A DNA stretch of 64,000 bases from Roseiarcus sp035606915 (GCA_035606915.1 DATNDU010000013.1:1-64000), one strand, 5' to 3'; counted from the first letter of the stretch, positions 27,929 to 36,916 are shown. Translations and numbers: made by a program. Notes: generated by a model not told the origin, from the sequence alone.

Positions 27929-28957
27929 TTACGGGCAGTCGAGATAGGTCTTCTCGAAGCCGGCGAAGATCGTCTTGGTGATCGCCTGCATCGCGCCGAC
28001 ATAGTTGTCGACGGCGCTCTTGTCGGCGTAGACGGTGCCGGAATCGATGAAGCGGTTGGTCAGCGCGATGGTCTTGAACGGCGCGTCCTTCTTCACCTTG
28101 CAGCCGTGGCGGATGCGGTCGAGCGCGTAGGAGCCGATATAGCCCTGGCCATAGGGGTTCTGTAGCATCGTGCCGTTGACGAAGCCGTCCTTGATCGCCT
28201 TCAGCACCACCGGGTCGTGGTCGATGGCGACCATCTTGATGCGCTTGTCGCCAATGCGGCGCAGCGCGTTCGAGGCGACGACGGCCGGCACCCAGGCGGT
28301 GGTGATAATGCCATCGACGTCGTTGGCGTGGGCGGCGAGATAGGCGTTGATCTTCTCCTCCGCCGGTCCCGGCGCATCGATGTCGGCGATCACCTGCACG
28401 ACCTTGACGGCGCCGTTGGTCTCCTTGGCCGCCTGCTCGACCGCGTCGATGCGCAATTGCGTGTTGGGATCGACGAGGAAGCCGGTGAAATGCGCGATGC
28501 GGCCCTTGCCGCCCATCGCCTTGATGAGCTCTTTCGTGCCGAGATAGGCGGAATGGCCGGTGTCGGTGCCGAAGCAGAACAGCGCCGTCGTCGGCTCCTT
28601 CAGGCAGCCGGCGGTGGCGATCACCGGCGCGCCGTTCTCGGTCAATTCCTGCACCGTGGCGTTGGAGCCGACGGGATCGCCGGGGAACACCAGGAACGCG
28701 TTGTAGCCCTGGCTCAGCAGGCTTTCGAGCAGCGAGTTCTGCTCGCTGAGCTGCCATTTCTGCGGCACGCGATAATCGGCGGCGCCGAGGTTGAAGTCCT
28801 TCTTGGCGTCCTGGCCGGCCTTCTCCCAGGCGGCGAAATAGGGATGCGGGCCGCCGGGCACCAGGGCGACGCGCGTCGCATCGGCGGCGTGCGCGGCGGG
28901 GACCAGCGCCAGCGCCAGGGCCGCGGCGGCGATCAATGCGTGGGTCATGCGAAGCAT
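27929..28957 (-). CDS. Sugar-type periplasmic binding protein
   Basis: The 342-residue type I periplasmic binding protein has signal peptide ALIAAAALALALVPAAHA-A. The mature part has the RbsB-like pattern ALVPGGPHPYFAAWEKAGQD, GYNAFLVFPGDP, GKGRIAHFTGF and DGIITTAWVPAVVASNAL. The ATG at 28957 follows GGGAGGAAACG. Three cysteines (in AGCLKEP, FCFGTDTG and RHGCKVKK) plus the terminal LDCP are unusual for this class and may form disulfides. It is the first gene of the importer and is transcribed divergently from the GntR regulator. Confidence 0.9.
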   Translation of the reverse strand: MLRMTHALIAAAALALALVPAAHAADATRVALVPGGPHPYFAAWEKAGQDAKKDFNLGAADYRVPQKWQLSEQNSLLESLLSQGYNAFLVFPGDPVGSNATVQELTENGAPVIATAGCLKEPTTALFCFGTDTGHSAYLGTKELIKAMGGKGRIAHFTGFLVDPNTQLRIDAVEQAAKETNGAVKVVQVIADIDAPGPAEEKINAYLAAHANDVDGIITTAWVPAVVASNALRRIGDKRIKMVAIDHDPVVLKAIKDGFVNGTMLQNPYGQGYIGSYALDRIRHGCKVKKDAPFKTIALTNRFIDSGTVYADKSAVDNYVGAMQAITKTIFAGFEKTYLDCP

Positions 28958-29036
28958 CGTTTCCTCCCAAGAAAGAGACGGCGCGCCGGCCGTCGCAAGG
29001 GGATCTGGTCCCGGCCTCTTGTGGGCCGCTGGGATG

Positions 29037-29048
29037 CTAGTATACAAG
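29037..29048 (+). promoter_or_regulatory. Candidate GntR operator between binding-protein gene and gntR
   Basis: CTAGTATACAAG with a palindromic GTATAC core resembles the TnGTnnACnA-type sites of FCD GntR regulators. It lies 80 bases upstream of the importer start and 62 bases before the regulator start, so it could control both directions. Confidence 0.5.
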
Positions 29049-29109
29049 TCTGCGACATGCAATCGCTTTCCAGCTACGCTTTCCGCGCAGCGAAACGACG
29101 CAACGGCCC

Positions 29110-29832
29110 ATGAGCGAAGTTTTCGCCGACGCCGATGAGGAGGACGCGCTTCTTAAGTTGACGGTCGCCTTCGACCGCCGGCGGCCGGTTGGCGACCAGA
29201 TTTACGAGGCGTTGAAAACCGCGATCGTCTCGCTGCGGCTGCCACCCGGCGCCTCGATCAGCGAAAACCGCCTCTGCCGGCAGATCGGCGTGTCGCGCAC
29301 GCCGGTGCGCGGCGCAATCATCCGTCTCGTCGACGACGGGCTCATCGAGGTGTTCCCGCAGAAGGGCAGTTTCGTCGCGCCGATCAAGCTCGGCGCGGTG
29401 CGCGACAATCATTTTATCCGCAAGGCGCTGGAACTGGCGGTGCTGGCCCGCGCCGCCGCCGTCTGGACGCCGGATCTCGCGGCGAAATCGCGCCTCATCC
29501 TGCAACGCCAGGCCGCCGCCCTGGTTGAGCACGAGGTTGACGCCTTCCACGGCCTCGATGCCGACTTCCACTGCGCCTTCTGCGCCGCCGCCGGGCTCGA
29601 AGGCGTTTGGGCGACGATCCTCATCGCCAAGGCGCGCGTCGACCGCGTGCATCGGCTGGCCGCCCTGCAAGGCCGGCTGCCGCAGGTGATCGTCGAGCAC
29701 CGCGGCATCCTCGACGCGCTCGACGCCGGTGAGCCCGAGCTCGCCGCCGAGCGGCTCGACTATCATCTCGAACGGGCGCCGACGATCATGGCGAGCCTGA
29801 TCGCGACGCACGACAAATATTTCGTCGACTGA
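29110..29832 (+). CDS. GntR-family regulator, FadR/FCD type
   Basis: The 240-residue protein has an N-terminal winged HTH (GDQIYEALKTAIVSLRLPPG, SENRLCRQIGVSRTPVRGAI, LVDDGLIEVFPQKGSFV) and a C-terminal helical FCD ligand domain, with DADFHCAFCAAAG and EHRGILDALDAGEPELAAE carrying the usual metal-binding His pattern. It is divergent from the sugar importer and followed after 11 bases by the enolase-superfamily gene. It probably represses uptake and breakdown of a sugar acid. Confidence 0.93.
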   Translation: MSEVFADADEEDALLKLTVAFDRRRPVGDQIYEALKTAIVSLRLPPGASISENRLCRQIGVSRTPVRGAIIRLVDDGLIEVFPQKGSFVAPIKLGAVRDNHFIRKALELAVLARAAAVWTPDLAAKSRLILQRQAAALVEHEVDAFHGLDADFHCAFCAAAGLEGVWATILIAKARVDRVHRLAALQGRLPQVIVEHRGILDALDAGEPELAAERLDYHLERAPTIMASLIATHDKYFVD

Positions 29833-29843
29833 CGGGGCAGAAC

Positions 29844-30965
29844 ATGGCCAAGATTGCACGGGTCGAGATTCGCATGGTCGATCTCATGCCGAAGACCAAG
29901 CGCGTCGACGCCATCCAATCCTTCGTCAGTCAGGAGACGCCGTTCGTTTTCATCACCGATGCGGATGGCGCGACCGGGATCGGCTACAGCTACACGATCG
30001 GCACCGGTGGCCCGGCCATCGTCGAGTTGCTGGCGCGCTCGCTGGCGCCGGCGTTGATCGGCCGCGAGGCCGAATGGGTCGAGCGGATAGGGCGCGACCT
30101 GTTGTTCCTCACTCACGCCACTTCGGTCGGCGCCCTCACCAGTCTGGCGCTCGCCGCAGTGGACACCGCCCTGTGGGATTTGCGTTGCAAGAGGGCGGGC
30201 CTGCCGCTGCACATCATGGCCGGCGGCGCGCAGAGCCGCGTGCGCCTCTACACCACCGAGGGCGGTTGGCTGCATCTGCCGGTCGAGGCGCTGGTTGAGG
30301 ACGCGCTCGCCGCGCGAGCGAAAGGCTTCGCCGGCGCGAAGCTGAAGGTCGGCCGGCCGATTGCCGAGGATGTCGCGCGCCTGGGCGCGGTGCGCGCGGC
30401 GCTAGGGGCGGAGTTCGAGATCTTCACCGACGCCAACCAGGCCTTCGCGGTCGACGAGGCGATCCGCCGCGCGCGTCATTATGAGGCGGCCGACATCGGC
30501 TGGTTCGAGGAGCCGCTGCCCGCCGACGACGTCGATGGCCACGCCCGCCTCGCCGCGGCGACGACGATCCCCATCGCCGTCGGCGAGAGCCTCTATAGCC
30601 TCTCGCACTTCCGCGACTATCTGCAACGGCGCGCCTGCTCGATCATCCAGGTCGACGTGGCGCGCATCGGCGGCATCACGGCGTGGTTGAAGACGGCGCA
30701 TCTGGCCGAGGCTTTCAATGTCGCGGTCTGCCCGCATTTCCTGATGGAGCTGCATGTCGGGCTGTGTTGCGCGGTTCCCAATGCGCGCTGGCTCGAATAT
30801 ATCCCGCAGCTCGACGATCTCACGGCCGAGCCGATGCGGATTCGCGACGGCTGGGCGGAGCCGAGCCCGGCGCCGGGGCTCGGCATCGTCTGGGATTTCG
30901 ACGCCATCGCGCGGCTGACGGCGCCCGGCAGCTATCGCGACATCAGGCAAGCGGATTTCGCATAA
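29844..30965 (+). CDS. Mandelate racemase/muconate lactonizing-type enzyme (sugar-acid dehydratase-like)
   Basis: This 373-residue enolase-superfamily protein belongs to the mandelate racemase subgroup. The KxK catalytic pair is visible at K166-K168 (AKLKVG), metal ligands lie in FTDANQ, WFEEPLP and AVGES, and the Asp/His dyad is D271 (QVDVARIGG) and H298 (VCPHFLMELH). Such enzymes abstract a proton next to a carboxylate; most are acid-sugar dehydratases. The specific sugar acid cannot be named from sequence. Its place after gntR and beside the importer supports a catabolic role. Confidence 0.9.
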   Translation: MAKIARVEIRMVDLMPKTKRVDAIQSFVSQETPFVFITDADGATGIGYSYTIGTGGPAIVELLARSLAPALIGREAEWVERIGRDLLFLTHATSVGALTSLALAAVDTALWDLRCKRAGLPLHIMAGGAQSRVRLYTTEGGWLHLPVEALVEDALAARAKGFAGAKLKVGRPIAEDVARLGAVRAALGAEFEIFTDANQAFAVDEAIRRARHYEAADIGWFEEPLPADDVDGHARLAAATTIPIAVGESLYSLSHFRDYLQRRACSIIQVDVARIGGITAWLKTAHLAEAFNVAVCPHFLMELHVGLCCAVPNARWLEYIPQLDDLTAEPMRIRDGWAEPSPAPGLGIVWDFDAIARLTAPGSYRDIRQADFA

Positions 30966-31010
30966 AAAGACGATGACGGGCTTACGCCAGCGGCTTTACC
31001 AACCAACCAC

Positions 31011-31151
31011 CGTCATGACCGGGCTTGTCCCGGTCATCTATGTTGTCGAGCTTTCGCCCGTTTCGAATAGGTGGCTGAGGCGTAGGAGTAAAACGCCGCG
31101 CTTCGCGGGAGCGGCGCGACGTGGATGACCGGGACAAGCCCGGGCACGACG
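31011..31151. repeat. Paired palindromic repeat element (141 bp)
   Basis: Two inverted copies of a ~30-base unit bound this element: CGTCATGACCGGGCTTGTCC at 31011 and GTGGATGACCGGGACAAGCC at 31121. Each unit is itself a hairpin (ATGACCGGG/CCCGGTCAT around CTTGT). A related element of nearly the same size, with GGCC in place of GACC, lies at 62179-62321. It is intergenic and no protein is supported inside it. Confidence 0.75.
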
Positions 31152-31204
31152 AGCAAGCGTTGCCGACCGATGATATTACCAACCCGCAAACCCCGGAGCA
31201 CCGA

Positions 31205-31549
31205 ATGCACGTCAAACGTTTCGTCGACGCCAAGCCCTATGAGGCGCCCAACCATCGCGGCGTCGTCGGGCTGCGGCTGCAAGGTTTCGAGGCCGGCGGT
31301 CCGACCAACCAATGGGTCGGCTTCTCGCAGTTTCTCCCCGGCGGCGGCGCTGGCCCCGACTCGACGCCGCTGGAGAAGATCTATGTCGTGCTCGAAGGCC
31401 GCATGACCGTCATCGTCGGCGGCGAGGAGTCCGTGCTCGGGCCGATGGATTCCTGCACCATCGCGGCCAACGAAGTGCGTGAGATCGTCAACCGCGACAA
31501 CGACGTCTGCAAGATGCTGGTCGTCATCCCCTATCCGGCGGGCGCGTGA
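31205..31549 (+). CDS. Small cupin-domain protein
   Basis: The 114-residue protein has one cupin barrel: GGGAGPDSTPLEKIYVVLEGRM for the first cupin motif, where the usual His residues are largely replaced, and GPMDSCTIAANEVREIVN for the second. It may therefore lack a classical metal site. The ATG at 31205 (MHVKRFVDAKPYEAPNHRG) gives the normal start; the upstream in-frame extension lies in the repeat element. It may be an isomerase or a small-molecule-binding protein in the sugar-acid pathway, on context only. Confidence 0.8.
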   Translation: MHVKRFVDAKPYEAPNHRGVVGLRLQGFEAGGPTNQWVGFSQFLPGGGAGPDSTPLEKIYVVLEGRMTVIVGGEESVLGPMDSCTIAANEVREIVNRDNDVCKMLVVIPYPAGA

Positions 31550-31553
31550 ACCG

Positions 31554-31769
31554 CTAGAGCCCGGCCTTCTTGCGCCACTCGGCGGCGGATTCGTCGCCGA
31601 CATACCAATCCTTCGCCGCCACTTCCTCGAACACGACCCAGATGGCTGCCTTCGGCAGGCCCGTCTCCTCGGAAATGGCGGCGACGATCTTGTGGGCGAT
31701 GGAAGCCTTCTTGGCTTCGGGATCGGCGGCGATGGCCTCGCGCACGATCTGGATGTTGACCATCGGCAT
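31554..31769 (-). CDS. 4-Oxalocrotonate tautomerase-like protein
   Basis: The 71-residue protein begins MPMVNIQIVREA. The Pro directly after the initiator Met would be the catalytic base of the tautomerase superfamily. The segment KKASIAHKIVAAISEETGLP and the strand IWVVFEEVAAKDWYVG match the family. A start at the second Met (two codons later) would remove the Pro and is less likely. It converges on the cupin gene four bases away and lies 27 bases upstream of the second importer on the same strand. Confidence 0.85.
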   Translation of the reverse strand: MPMVNIQIVREAIAADPEAKKASIAHKIVAAISEETGLPKAAIWVVFEEVAAKDWYVGDESAAEWRKKAGL

Positions 31770-31795
31770 CGGGTGGCTCCTCTCTATCGGCTAAG

Positions 31796-32740
31796 TTATC
31801 GGCCGGGTTTCTCGCCGCCGGCGGCGGCAATGACGGCGACGATGATGACGCCGGTCAGCAGCAGGCGCAACCCGGCGCTGACGCCATAGGTGTTGAGCAT
31901 GGTCTGCAACAGCACCAGGAACAGCGCGCCGCCCCAGACGCCCGGCACATTCGCCTTGCCGCCGGCGACCGAGGTGCCGCCGATGACGACGACCGCGATC
32001 GACAGCAACTGATATTCGTCGCCGATGTCGACATTGGCGCCGCGAAAATAGCCGGCGAGCAGCGCGCCGTCGAGGCCGGCCAGGCCCCCGCACAACGCGT
32101 AGGTGGCGAAGCGGATCGGCTCGACCTTGACGCCGGCGAAATGCGCCGCGCGTTCGTTCTGGCCGATGGCGAGCACTGAGCGGCCATAGACCGTGCGGCT
32201 CAACAGCACGCCGGCGGCGAGCGTGAACAACCCGACAAGGATCGCCAGCAGCGGAACGCCTGCAACTTGGATATTGGTGAAATCGGCGAAGCCCGGCGGC
32301 GGCTTGATCTGCAAGCCGCGGCCGTAGGCGATGTCGATGGAATGGATGATGAAGCTCGACGACAGGGTCGCGATGATCGGCGGGATGCGCAGCGCCCAGA
32401 TCAGCAGATAATTGGCCCCGCCAACGGCGAGGCCGCAGCCGATGGCGGCCAGCAAGCCGAAGGCGACGCCGCCGCTTTCCATCGTCTTCATCGCCACCGC
32501 GCTCGCCAGGCCGATGTTGGCGGGCAGCGACAGGTCGATATTGCCGGGCCCGAGCGTGATGACGAACATCTGCCCGAGGCCGACGATGACGGTGAACACC
32601 GCCAGCGACAGCGCCGTCGTCAGCATGCCGCCGGCGCCCTGGCCGCCGGTATAGGCGATGGCGCCGAGCCAGACGGCGCCCGCGCCGACGAAGGAGAGCG
32701 CCCAGGGAAAGCGGCGCAGCGCAGCGGCAAGCGCGCTCAT
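31796..32740 (-). CDS. Sugar-type ABC transporter permease (second importer)
   Basis: The 314-residue RbsC-type permease has PGNIDLSLPANIGLAS for the conserved loop, HFAGVKVEPIRFATYALCGGLAG, and GGTSVAGGKANVPG. The ATG at 32740 overlaps the stop of the preceding permease (ATGA). It is the last gene of importer two (binding protein, ATPase, permease, permease), a different gene order from importer one. Confidence 0.92.
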   Translation of the reverse strand: MSALAAALRRFPWALSFVGAGAVWLGAIAYTGGQGAGGMLTTALSLAVFTVIVGLGQMFVITLGPGNIDLSLPANIGLASAVAMKTMESGGVAFGLLAAIGCGLAVGGANYLLIWALRIPPIIATLSSSFIIHSIDIAYGRGLQIKPPPGFADFTNIQVAGVPLLAILVGLFTLAAGVLLSRTVYGRSVLAIGQNERAAHFAGVKVEPIRFATYALCGGLAGLDGALLAGYFRGANVDIGDEYQLLSIAVVVIGGTSVAGGKANVPGVWGGALFLVLLQTMLNTYGVSAGLRLLLTGVIIVAVIAAAGGEKPGR

Positions 32741-33699
32741 CGCCGCTTGCCCCGCTCGCCGATCGCCACCCGCGCGGCGAGCACGATGATAAGGATGGCG
32801 CCATTGGCGGCGACTTGCCAATCCGGCGGAATGCGTAGGAAGCCGAGCAATTGCGTCGAGGCCAGCGTCAGCGTCAGCGCACCGATGACGGCGCCGATGG
32901 GCGAGACCACGCCGCCGACGAATTCGCCGCCGCCGAGGATGACGCCGGCGATGGAGAGCAGCGTATAGCCGTCGCCGAGATGGGCGTCGGCGGCGCGGGT
33001 GATGCCGACCAGCGCCATGCCGGAGAACACGCCGAACAAGCCGGCGAGCCCGAACAGCATCGCCCGCGCGCTGAGCAGCGACCAACCGGCGCGCGCGATG
33101 GCGGTGGCGTTGCCACCGGAACCGCGCAAGATCGCGCCGTAGGAGGTGCGCATGAGGCCGAACCAGGCGACGGCGGCGATCAGCGCGGAGGCCAGGATCG
33201 GCATCGGGATATAGGGCGGCCGGGCGCTCATCAGCGTCTGAAGCCACATCGGCGCGTGGCCGCCGGGCTTGGGCAGCAGCAGGATCGAGAGGCCCTGCCA
33301 GACGAAGCTCATGCCGAGCGTGACGACGATGGCCGGCAGGTTGCGCGCATGGATGAGCGCGCCGAGCCCGGCGTAGGCGGCGACGCAGACGACGAGCAGC
33401 GCCACGCCGAGCAGCGGATTGTCGTTCAGATAAGTCGCGGTGATGCAACAGACGAAGCCGACGAAGGCGCCGATCGAGAGATCGATGTCGTTGCAGGTCA
33501 TGGTGAACATCTGCGCCACCGTCGCCAAGGCGATCGGCACCGCGTAATTCAGCATCAGCGTGAAGCCGAAATAGCTTATCACGCGCGGGTTGAGCCAGGC
33601 GATGGCGCCGAGCACCAAAACCAGCGACACCGCCGGCAACAACGCGCGCAGCGCGCGGCGCAAATCCACGCCGCCACGCGGCAAGGCGGCGGCGCTCAT
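32737..33699 (-). CDS. Sugar-type ABC transporter permease (second importer)
   Basis: The 320-residue permease has the conserved MTCNDIDLSIGAFVGFVC motif, LRGSGGNATAIARAGWSLLSA and a GGEFVGGVVSPIGA glycine loop. It begins one base after the ATPase stop and overlaps the next permease. It is a heterodimer partner of the 31796-32740 product. Confidence 0.92.
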   Translation of the reverse strand: MSAAALPRGGVDLRRALRALLPAVSLVLVLGAIAWLNPRVISYFGFTLMLNYAVPIALATVAQMFTMTCNDIDLSIGAFVGFVCCITATYLNDNPLLGVALLVVCVAAYAGLGALIHARNLPAIVVTLGMSFVWQGLSILLLPKPGGHAPMWLQTLMSARPPYIPMPILASALIAAVAWFGLMRTSYGAILRGSGGNATAIARAGWSLLSARAMLFGLAGLFGVFSGMALVGITRAADAHLGDGYTLLSIAGVILGGGEFVGGVVSPIGAVIGALTLTLASTQLLGFLRIPPDWQVAANGAILIIVLAARVAIGERGKRR

Positions 33700-33700
33700 C

Positions 33701-35167
33701 TCAGTGCGCTCCGGCGAAGGAGGAATGTAGCACGCGCTCCTCCGTCAGTTCGTCGCGCCGCAGATGCGCGACGATGGCGCCGTCGCGGAAGATATAGACG
33801 CGGTCGCAGGTCTTCAGCTCCTCGGTTTCGGTTGTGTACCAGAGGAAAGTGCGGCCGCGCGCGGCCTCCTCGCGCACGAGGTCGTAGACTTCGAGCTTGG
33901 TGGCGTAATCGACGCCGCGCATCGGGTCGTCCATCAGCACGATGCCGGCGTCGGAGCCGAGCGCGCGCGCGAATAGCGCCTTCTGCTGGTTGCCGCCGGA
34001 GAGCGAGAAGATGCCGGCGCCGACATCGGGGGTGCGAATGTTGATGCGCGCCTTCCAGGTTTCAGCGAACGCGCGCTCGCGCCGCAGCGACAACAACAGG
34101 CCCGCTTTCAGCTTGGCGAAGGAGCGCACGCCGATGTTTTCGGCGATCGACCATTGCGGGAAGACGCCGTCGGACTGGCGGTCGCCGGCCACGAAAGCCA
34201 CCGGCGCGTTGATCTCGGCCTGCCCGCGTCGCCGCCCCGCCGCATCGAAGGCGGCGACGAGGAGGTCGGTCTGGCCGTGGCCGGCGAGCCCCGCCAAGCC
34301 GACGATCTCGCCGCGCCGGGCCACTAACTTCTGGCCGTCGCGTTGCCGCGCCGGGCGGATGCGCACTTGTATCGGCGCCCCGGCGGCGCTCTCGGCGCGC
34401 GCCTGCGCCGCCGGCGCATGGCTTTCGACGCCGCCCATCGCGGCGATCAGGCGGTCGCGGTCGAAGGCGCTTGTCTGATCGGCGACGACGACCTTGCCGT
34501 CGCGCATGACGACGATGCGGTCGGTCGCCGACAGCACCTCGCCGAGGATATGGGAGATCAGCGTGCAACTGACGCCCGCGCCGACGGCGCGCCGGATATA
34601 GGCGAGCAACTGATGCGCCGTATGCTCGTCGAGCGAGGAGGTCGGCTCGTCGAGCACGACGAGGCGCGCCGGCGCGTCGCTGACGGTGAAGGCGCGCGCG
34701 ATCTCCACCATCTGGCGGCGGCCGATCGACAGGCTCTGCACGAGATCGCCGCCGGAAACGCCGTGGCCGGGGAAAATCTCGTCGAGCTTGTCGAGGATGA
34801 GCTTGCCCGAGCGCCGCCGCCAGCCGAAACCGCTGACGCTTGGATGAAACACCCGCGCATTCTCCGCCACCGTCAGATTGGGGCAGAGCGAAAGCTCCTG
34901 GAACACGCAGCGAATGCCGAGCGCCTTGGCTTGCGTCGCGCCATAGGCGGCAGGCTCGGCGCCGGCAATGGCGATGCGGCCGGCGTCGGGCGCGACGCCG
35001 CCGATCAGCACATGCATGAGGGTCGATTTGCCGGCGCCGTTGTGGCCGACGACGCCGACGCATTCGCCCGCCGCGATGGTCAGGCTGACGCCGTCGAGCG
35101 CGCGCACGGCGCCGAAGGATTTCGCCACGCCTTCCAGCTTGACGAGTTCAGCGCCGGCGTTCGCCAT
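33701..35167 (-). CDS. Sugar-type ABC transporter ATP-binding protein (two NBDs)
   Basis: The 488-residue double ATPase has Walker A GHNGAGKSTLMH, signature LSIGRRQMVEIARAF and Walker B LVVLDEPTSSLD in NBD1. NBD2 has a degenerate P-loop (GLAGHGQTDLL), an intact LSGGNQQKALFARAL and MDDPMRGVD, where Asp replaces the usual Glu of the Walker B end. The region after NBD2's P-loop is shorter than in RbsA. The gene follows the binding-protein gene after 32 bases. Confidence 0.92.
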   Translation of the reverse strand: MANAGAELVKLEGVAKSFGAVRALDGVSLTIAAGECVGVVGHNGAGKSTLMHVLIGGVAPDAGRIAIAGAEPAAYGATQAKALGIRCVFQELSLCPNLTVAENARVFHPSVSGFGWRRRSGKLILDKLDEIFPGHGVSGGDLVQSLSIGRRQMVEIARAFTVSDAPARLVVLDEPTSSLDEHTAHQLLAYIRRAVGAGVSCTLISHILGEVLSATDRIVVMRDGKVVVADQTSAFDRDRLIAAMGGVESHAPAAQARAESAAGAPIQVRIRPARQRDGQKLVARRGEIVGLAGLAGHGQTDLLVAAFDAAGRRRGQAEINAPVAFVAGDRQSDGVFPQWSIAENIGVRSFAKLKAGLLLSLRRERAFAETWKARINIRTPDVGAGIFSLSGGNQQKALFARALGSDAGIVLMDDPMRGVDYATKLEVYDLVREEAARGRTFLWYTTETEELKTCDRVYIFRDGAIVAHLRRDELTEERVLHSSFAGAH

Positions 35168-35199
35168 GTCGCCATCGCTCCCGGCGAACGCCGCGCGTC

Positions 35200-36222
35200 T
35201 TACTTCATGTTGGCCTTGATGGCGGCCTTGGCTTCATCGAGCGTGTATTCGTGGCTGGCGACGCCGCCGACCGGGATCTTCGGCAGTTCCTGCTCGAAAT
35301 CGGCCTGGGTGAAGGCGAGATAGGGCACCAGCATGTCGTGCGGGATGTCCTTGCGGCCGTCAAGCACCTGTTGGGCGACCCAGAAGGCGAGCGAGGAGAC
35401 GCCGGGGGCGATCGAGGCCGACCATGTCACATAGCCGTCCTTGGCCTTCTGCTCCTTCCACCACTGCAACTCGTCCTGGCGGTTGCCCATGATGATCGTC
35501 GGGCGCGGCTTGCCGGCGGCGGCGAAGGCCTGCGCGGCGCCGTAACCGTCGCCGCCCTGGTCGACAATGCCGACGACGGGGGGAAGCGACGGCAGCACGG
35601 TCGCCACCGCCTTCTGCGCGGTGGTCTGGTCCCAATCGCCGGTCACGGAGCCGACGATCTTGAAGTCGGGGTGCTTCTTGACGCCGTCGAGGATGCCCTG
35701 ATGGATCAGGCCGTCGATCGAGGTGCCGGCGAGACCGCGGATTTCGAGCAGGTTGCCGCCCTTGGGCTGGAAGGTAGCCATCTGGTCGACCTCCTCCTCG
35801 CCCATTTTCCGGTAGTCGACGACGACGCGGTAGGCGCAGGGTTCGGTGACGATGCCGTCGAACGAGACGACGACGATGCCGGCGTCGCAGGCCTGCTTGA
35901 TCGCGCCGTTCAGCGCGTCGGGCGAGGCGGCGTTGATGACGATGGCGTTGTAGCCTTGCAGGATCAGGTTCTGGATCTGGGCGGCCTGCGTCGGCACTTC
36001 CTTGTCGGCGGTGGTGAAGATGTCGGCGGCGGCGACGACGCCGTCCTTGACCGCTTTCTGGCTCACCGCCGCGTAGCTTTTCAGCATCGCCTGACGCCAG
36101 GAATTGCCGGCGTAATTGTTGGAGAAGGCGATGCGCATCTTGGCGGTGTCGGCGAGTGCGGCGCTGCTAAGCGCGGTTCCCGCCAGCGCTAAGAGCGCCA
36201 GTGTCGCAAATGTCGATTTCAT
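35200..36222 (-). CDS. Sugar-type periplasmic binding protein (second importer)
   Basis: The 340-residue type I binding protein has signal peptide FATLALLALAGTALSSAALA-D. The mature part contains RIAFSNNYAGNSWRQAMLKS, LILQGYNAIVINAASPDALN, GIVVVSFDGIVTEPCAYRV and GIVDQGGDGYGAAQAFAAAG, matching RbsB/ChvE-like proteins. The ATG at 36222 follows GGAGGAAACCCG. A 26-bp perfect palindrome lies about 90 bases upstream and probably controls the importer. Confidence 0.92.
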   Translation of the reverse strand: MKSTFATLALLALAGTALSSAALADTAKMRIAFSNNYAGNSWRQAMLKSYAAVSQKAVKDGVVAAADIFTTADKEVPTQAAQIQNLILQGYNAIVINAASPDALNGAIKQACDAGIVVVSFDGIVTEPCAYRVVVDYRKMGEEEVDQMATFQPKGGNLLEIRGLAGTSIDGLIHQGILDGVKKHPDFKIVGSVTGDWDQTTAQKAVATVLPSLPPVVGIVDQGGDGYGAAQAFAAAGKPRPTIIMGNRQDELQWWKEQKAKDGYVTWSASIAPGVSSLAFWVAQQVLDGRKDIPHDMLVPYLAFTQADFEQELPKIPVGGVASHEYTLDEAKAAIKANMK

Positions 36223-36311
36223 CGGGTTTCCTCCTGCTGCGCCTTCTCCGCCTCGCCGCCGGCGCCGTGTCGTCGCGAGACGCTTGGCCATCGGCGTAAA
36301 GGCCGACAGAA

Positions 36312-36337
36312 CTGACATGCTACCGCTAGCATGTCAG
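36312..36337. promoter_or_regulatory. 26-bp perfect palindrome upstream of the second importer
   Basis: The 11-base arms CTGACATGCTA and TAGCATGTCAG flank CCGC. The site lies 90 bases upstream of the binding-protein start. The half-site TGACATGCTA recurs at 37047, in front of the dead ATPase gene, so both belong to one regulator's targets. The regulator is not certain; the FCD GntR in this region is a candidate. Confidence 0.65.
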
Positions 36338-36364
36338 GAAAAACCCTGTCAATTGCGGGGCCGC

Positions 36365-36916
36365 TTACATGCGGTGATCTCTGCGCCACTGACGCACCAC
36401 GGCGAGCGTGTTGGCGATGTGCTTGTCCGGCGACATGTCCTGATAGGCGTAAAGGATGTGGCCGTCCGGCGCGACGACGTAGGAGATGCGGCTCGACATC
36501 GCCGGCCCCGCGCCGCCGAGCTTGAGCATTTGCGCATCATAGGCGTGGATGACCTTGCCGTCGGGATCGGCGCCGACGGGGAATTTGTCGCGACATTCGC
36601 GCGAGGAGAACTGGATCTGGGTTTTGATCGTGTCGGCGGAGACGCCGATCAGGCTGGCGCCGGCGGCGGCGAAATTGGCCGCATTATCGGCGAAGTCGTG
36701 CGCCTCGATGGTGCAGCCTTGGGTGAAGGACTTCGGATAGAAATAGACGACGACCGGTCCCTTTTTCAGCGCCTCGGCGAGATGGAAGGAAAAGGTCTTG
36801 CCGCCAAGCGCCGCCTCGACGGTGAAGTCGGGGGCCTTGTCTTGCACCTTCAGCATCGCCGAAGCCGAAGCGGCGCCGAACAGGCTGGCGAACACAACCG
36901 CGATCAGGCGTTTCAT
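36365..36916 (-). CDS. Exported peroxiredoxin (AhpC/TSA, BCP-like)
   Basis: The 183-residue thiol peroxidase has signal peptide LIAVVFASLFGAASASA. The active-site segment is YPKSFTQGCTIEAHDFAD, with the peroxidatic Cys at 68 where BCP proteins have TPGCT. The Cys five residues on that BCP/PrxQ enzymes use as resolving residue is absent; the only other Cys is C108 (SSREC), so it is either 1-Cys or uses C108. The signal peptide implies a periplasmic role, unusual for BCP-type enzymes. It sits between importer two and a dead ATPase, on the importer strand. Confidence 0.88.
   Translation of the reverse strand: MKRLIAVVFASLFGAASASAMLKVQDKAPDFTVEAALGGKTFSFHLAEALKKGPVVVYFYPKSFTQGCTIEAHDFADNAANFAAAGASLIGVSADTIKTQIQFSSRECRDKFPVGADPDGKVIHAYDAQMLKLGGAGPAMSSRISYVVAPDGHILYAYQDMSPDKHIANTLAVVRQWRRDHRM

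Noticed and set aside
26996..28165. Plus-strand ORF antisense to the first importer's permease and binding protein
   Set aside because: The composition (QRR, AEH, DRH runs) is that of antisense frames; the minus strand has intact permease motifs.
32851..34044. Plus-strand ORF antisense to importer two
   Set aside because: Antisense shadow without motif support.
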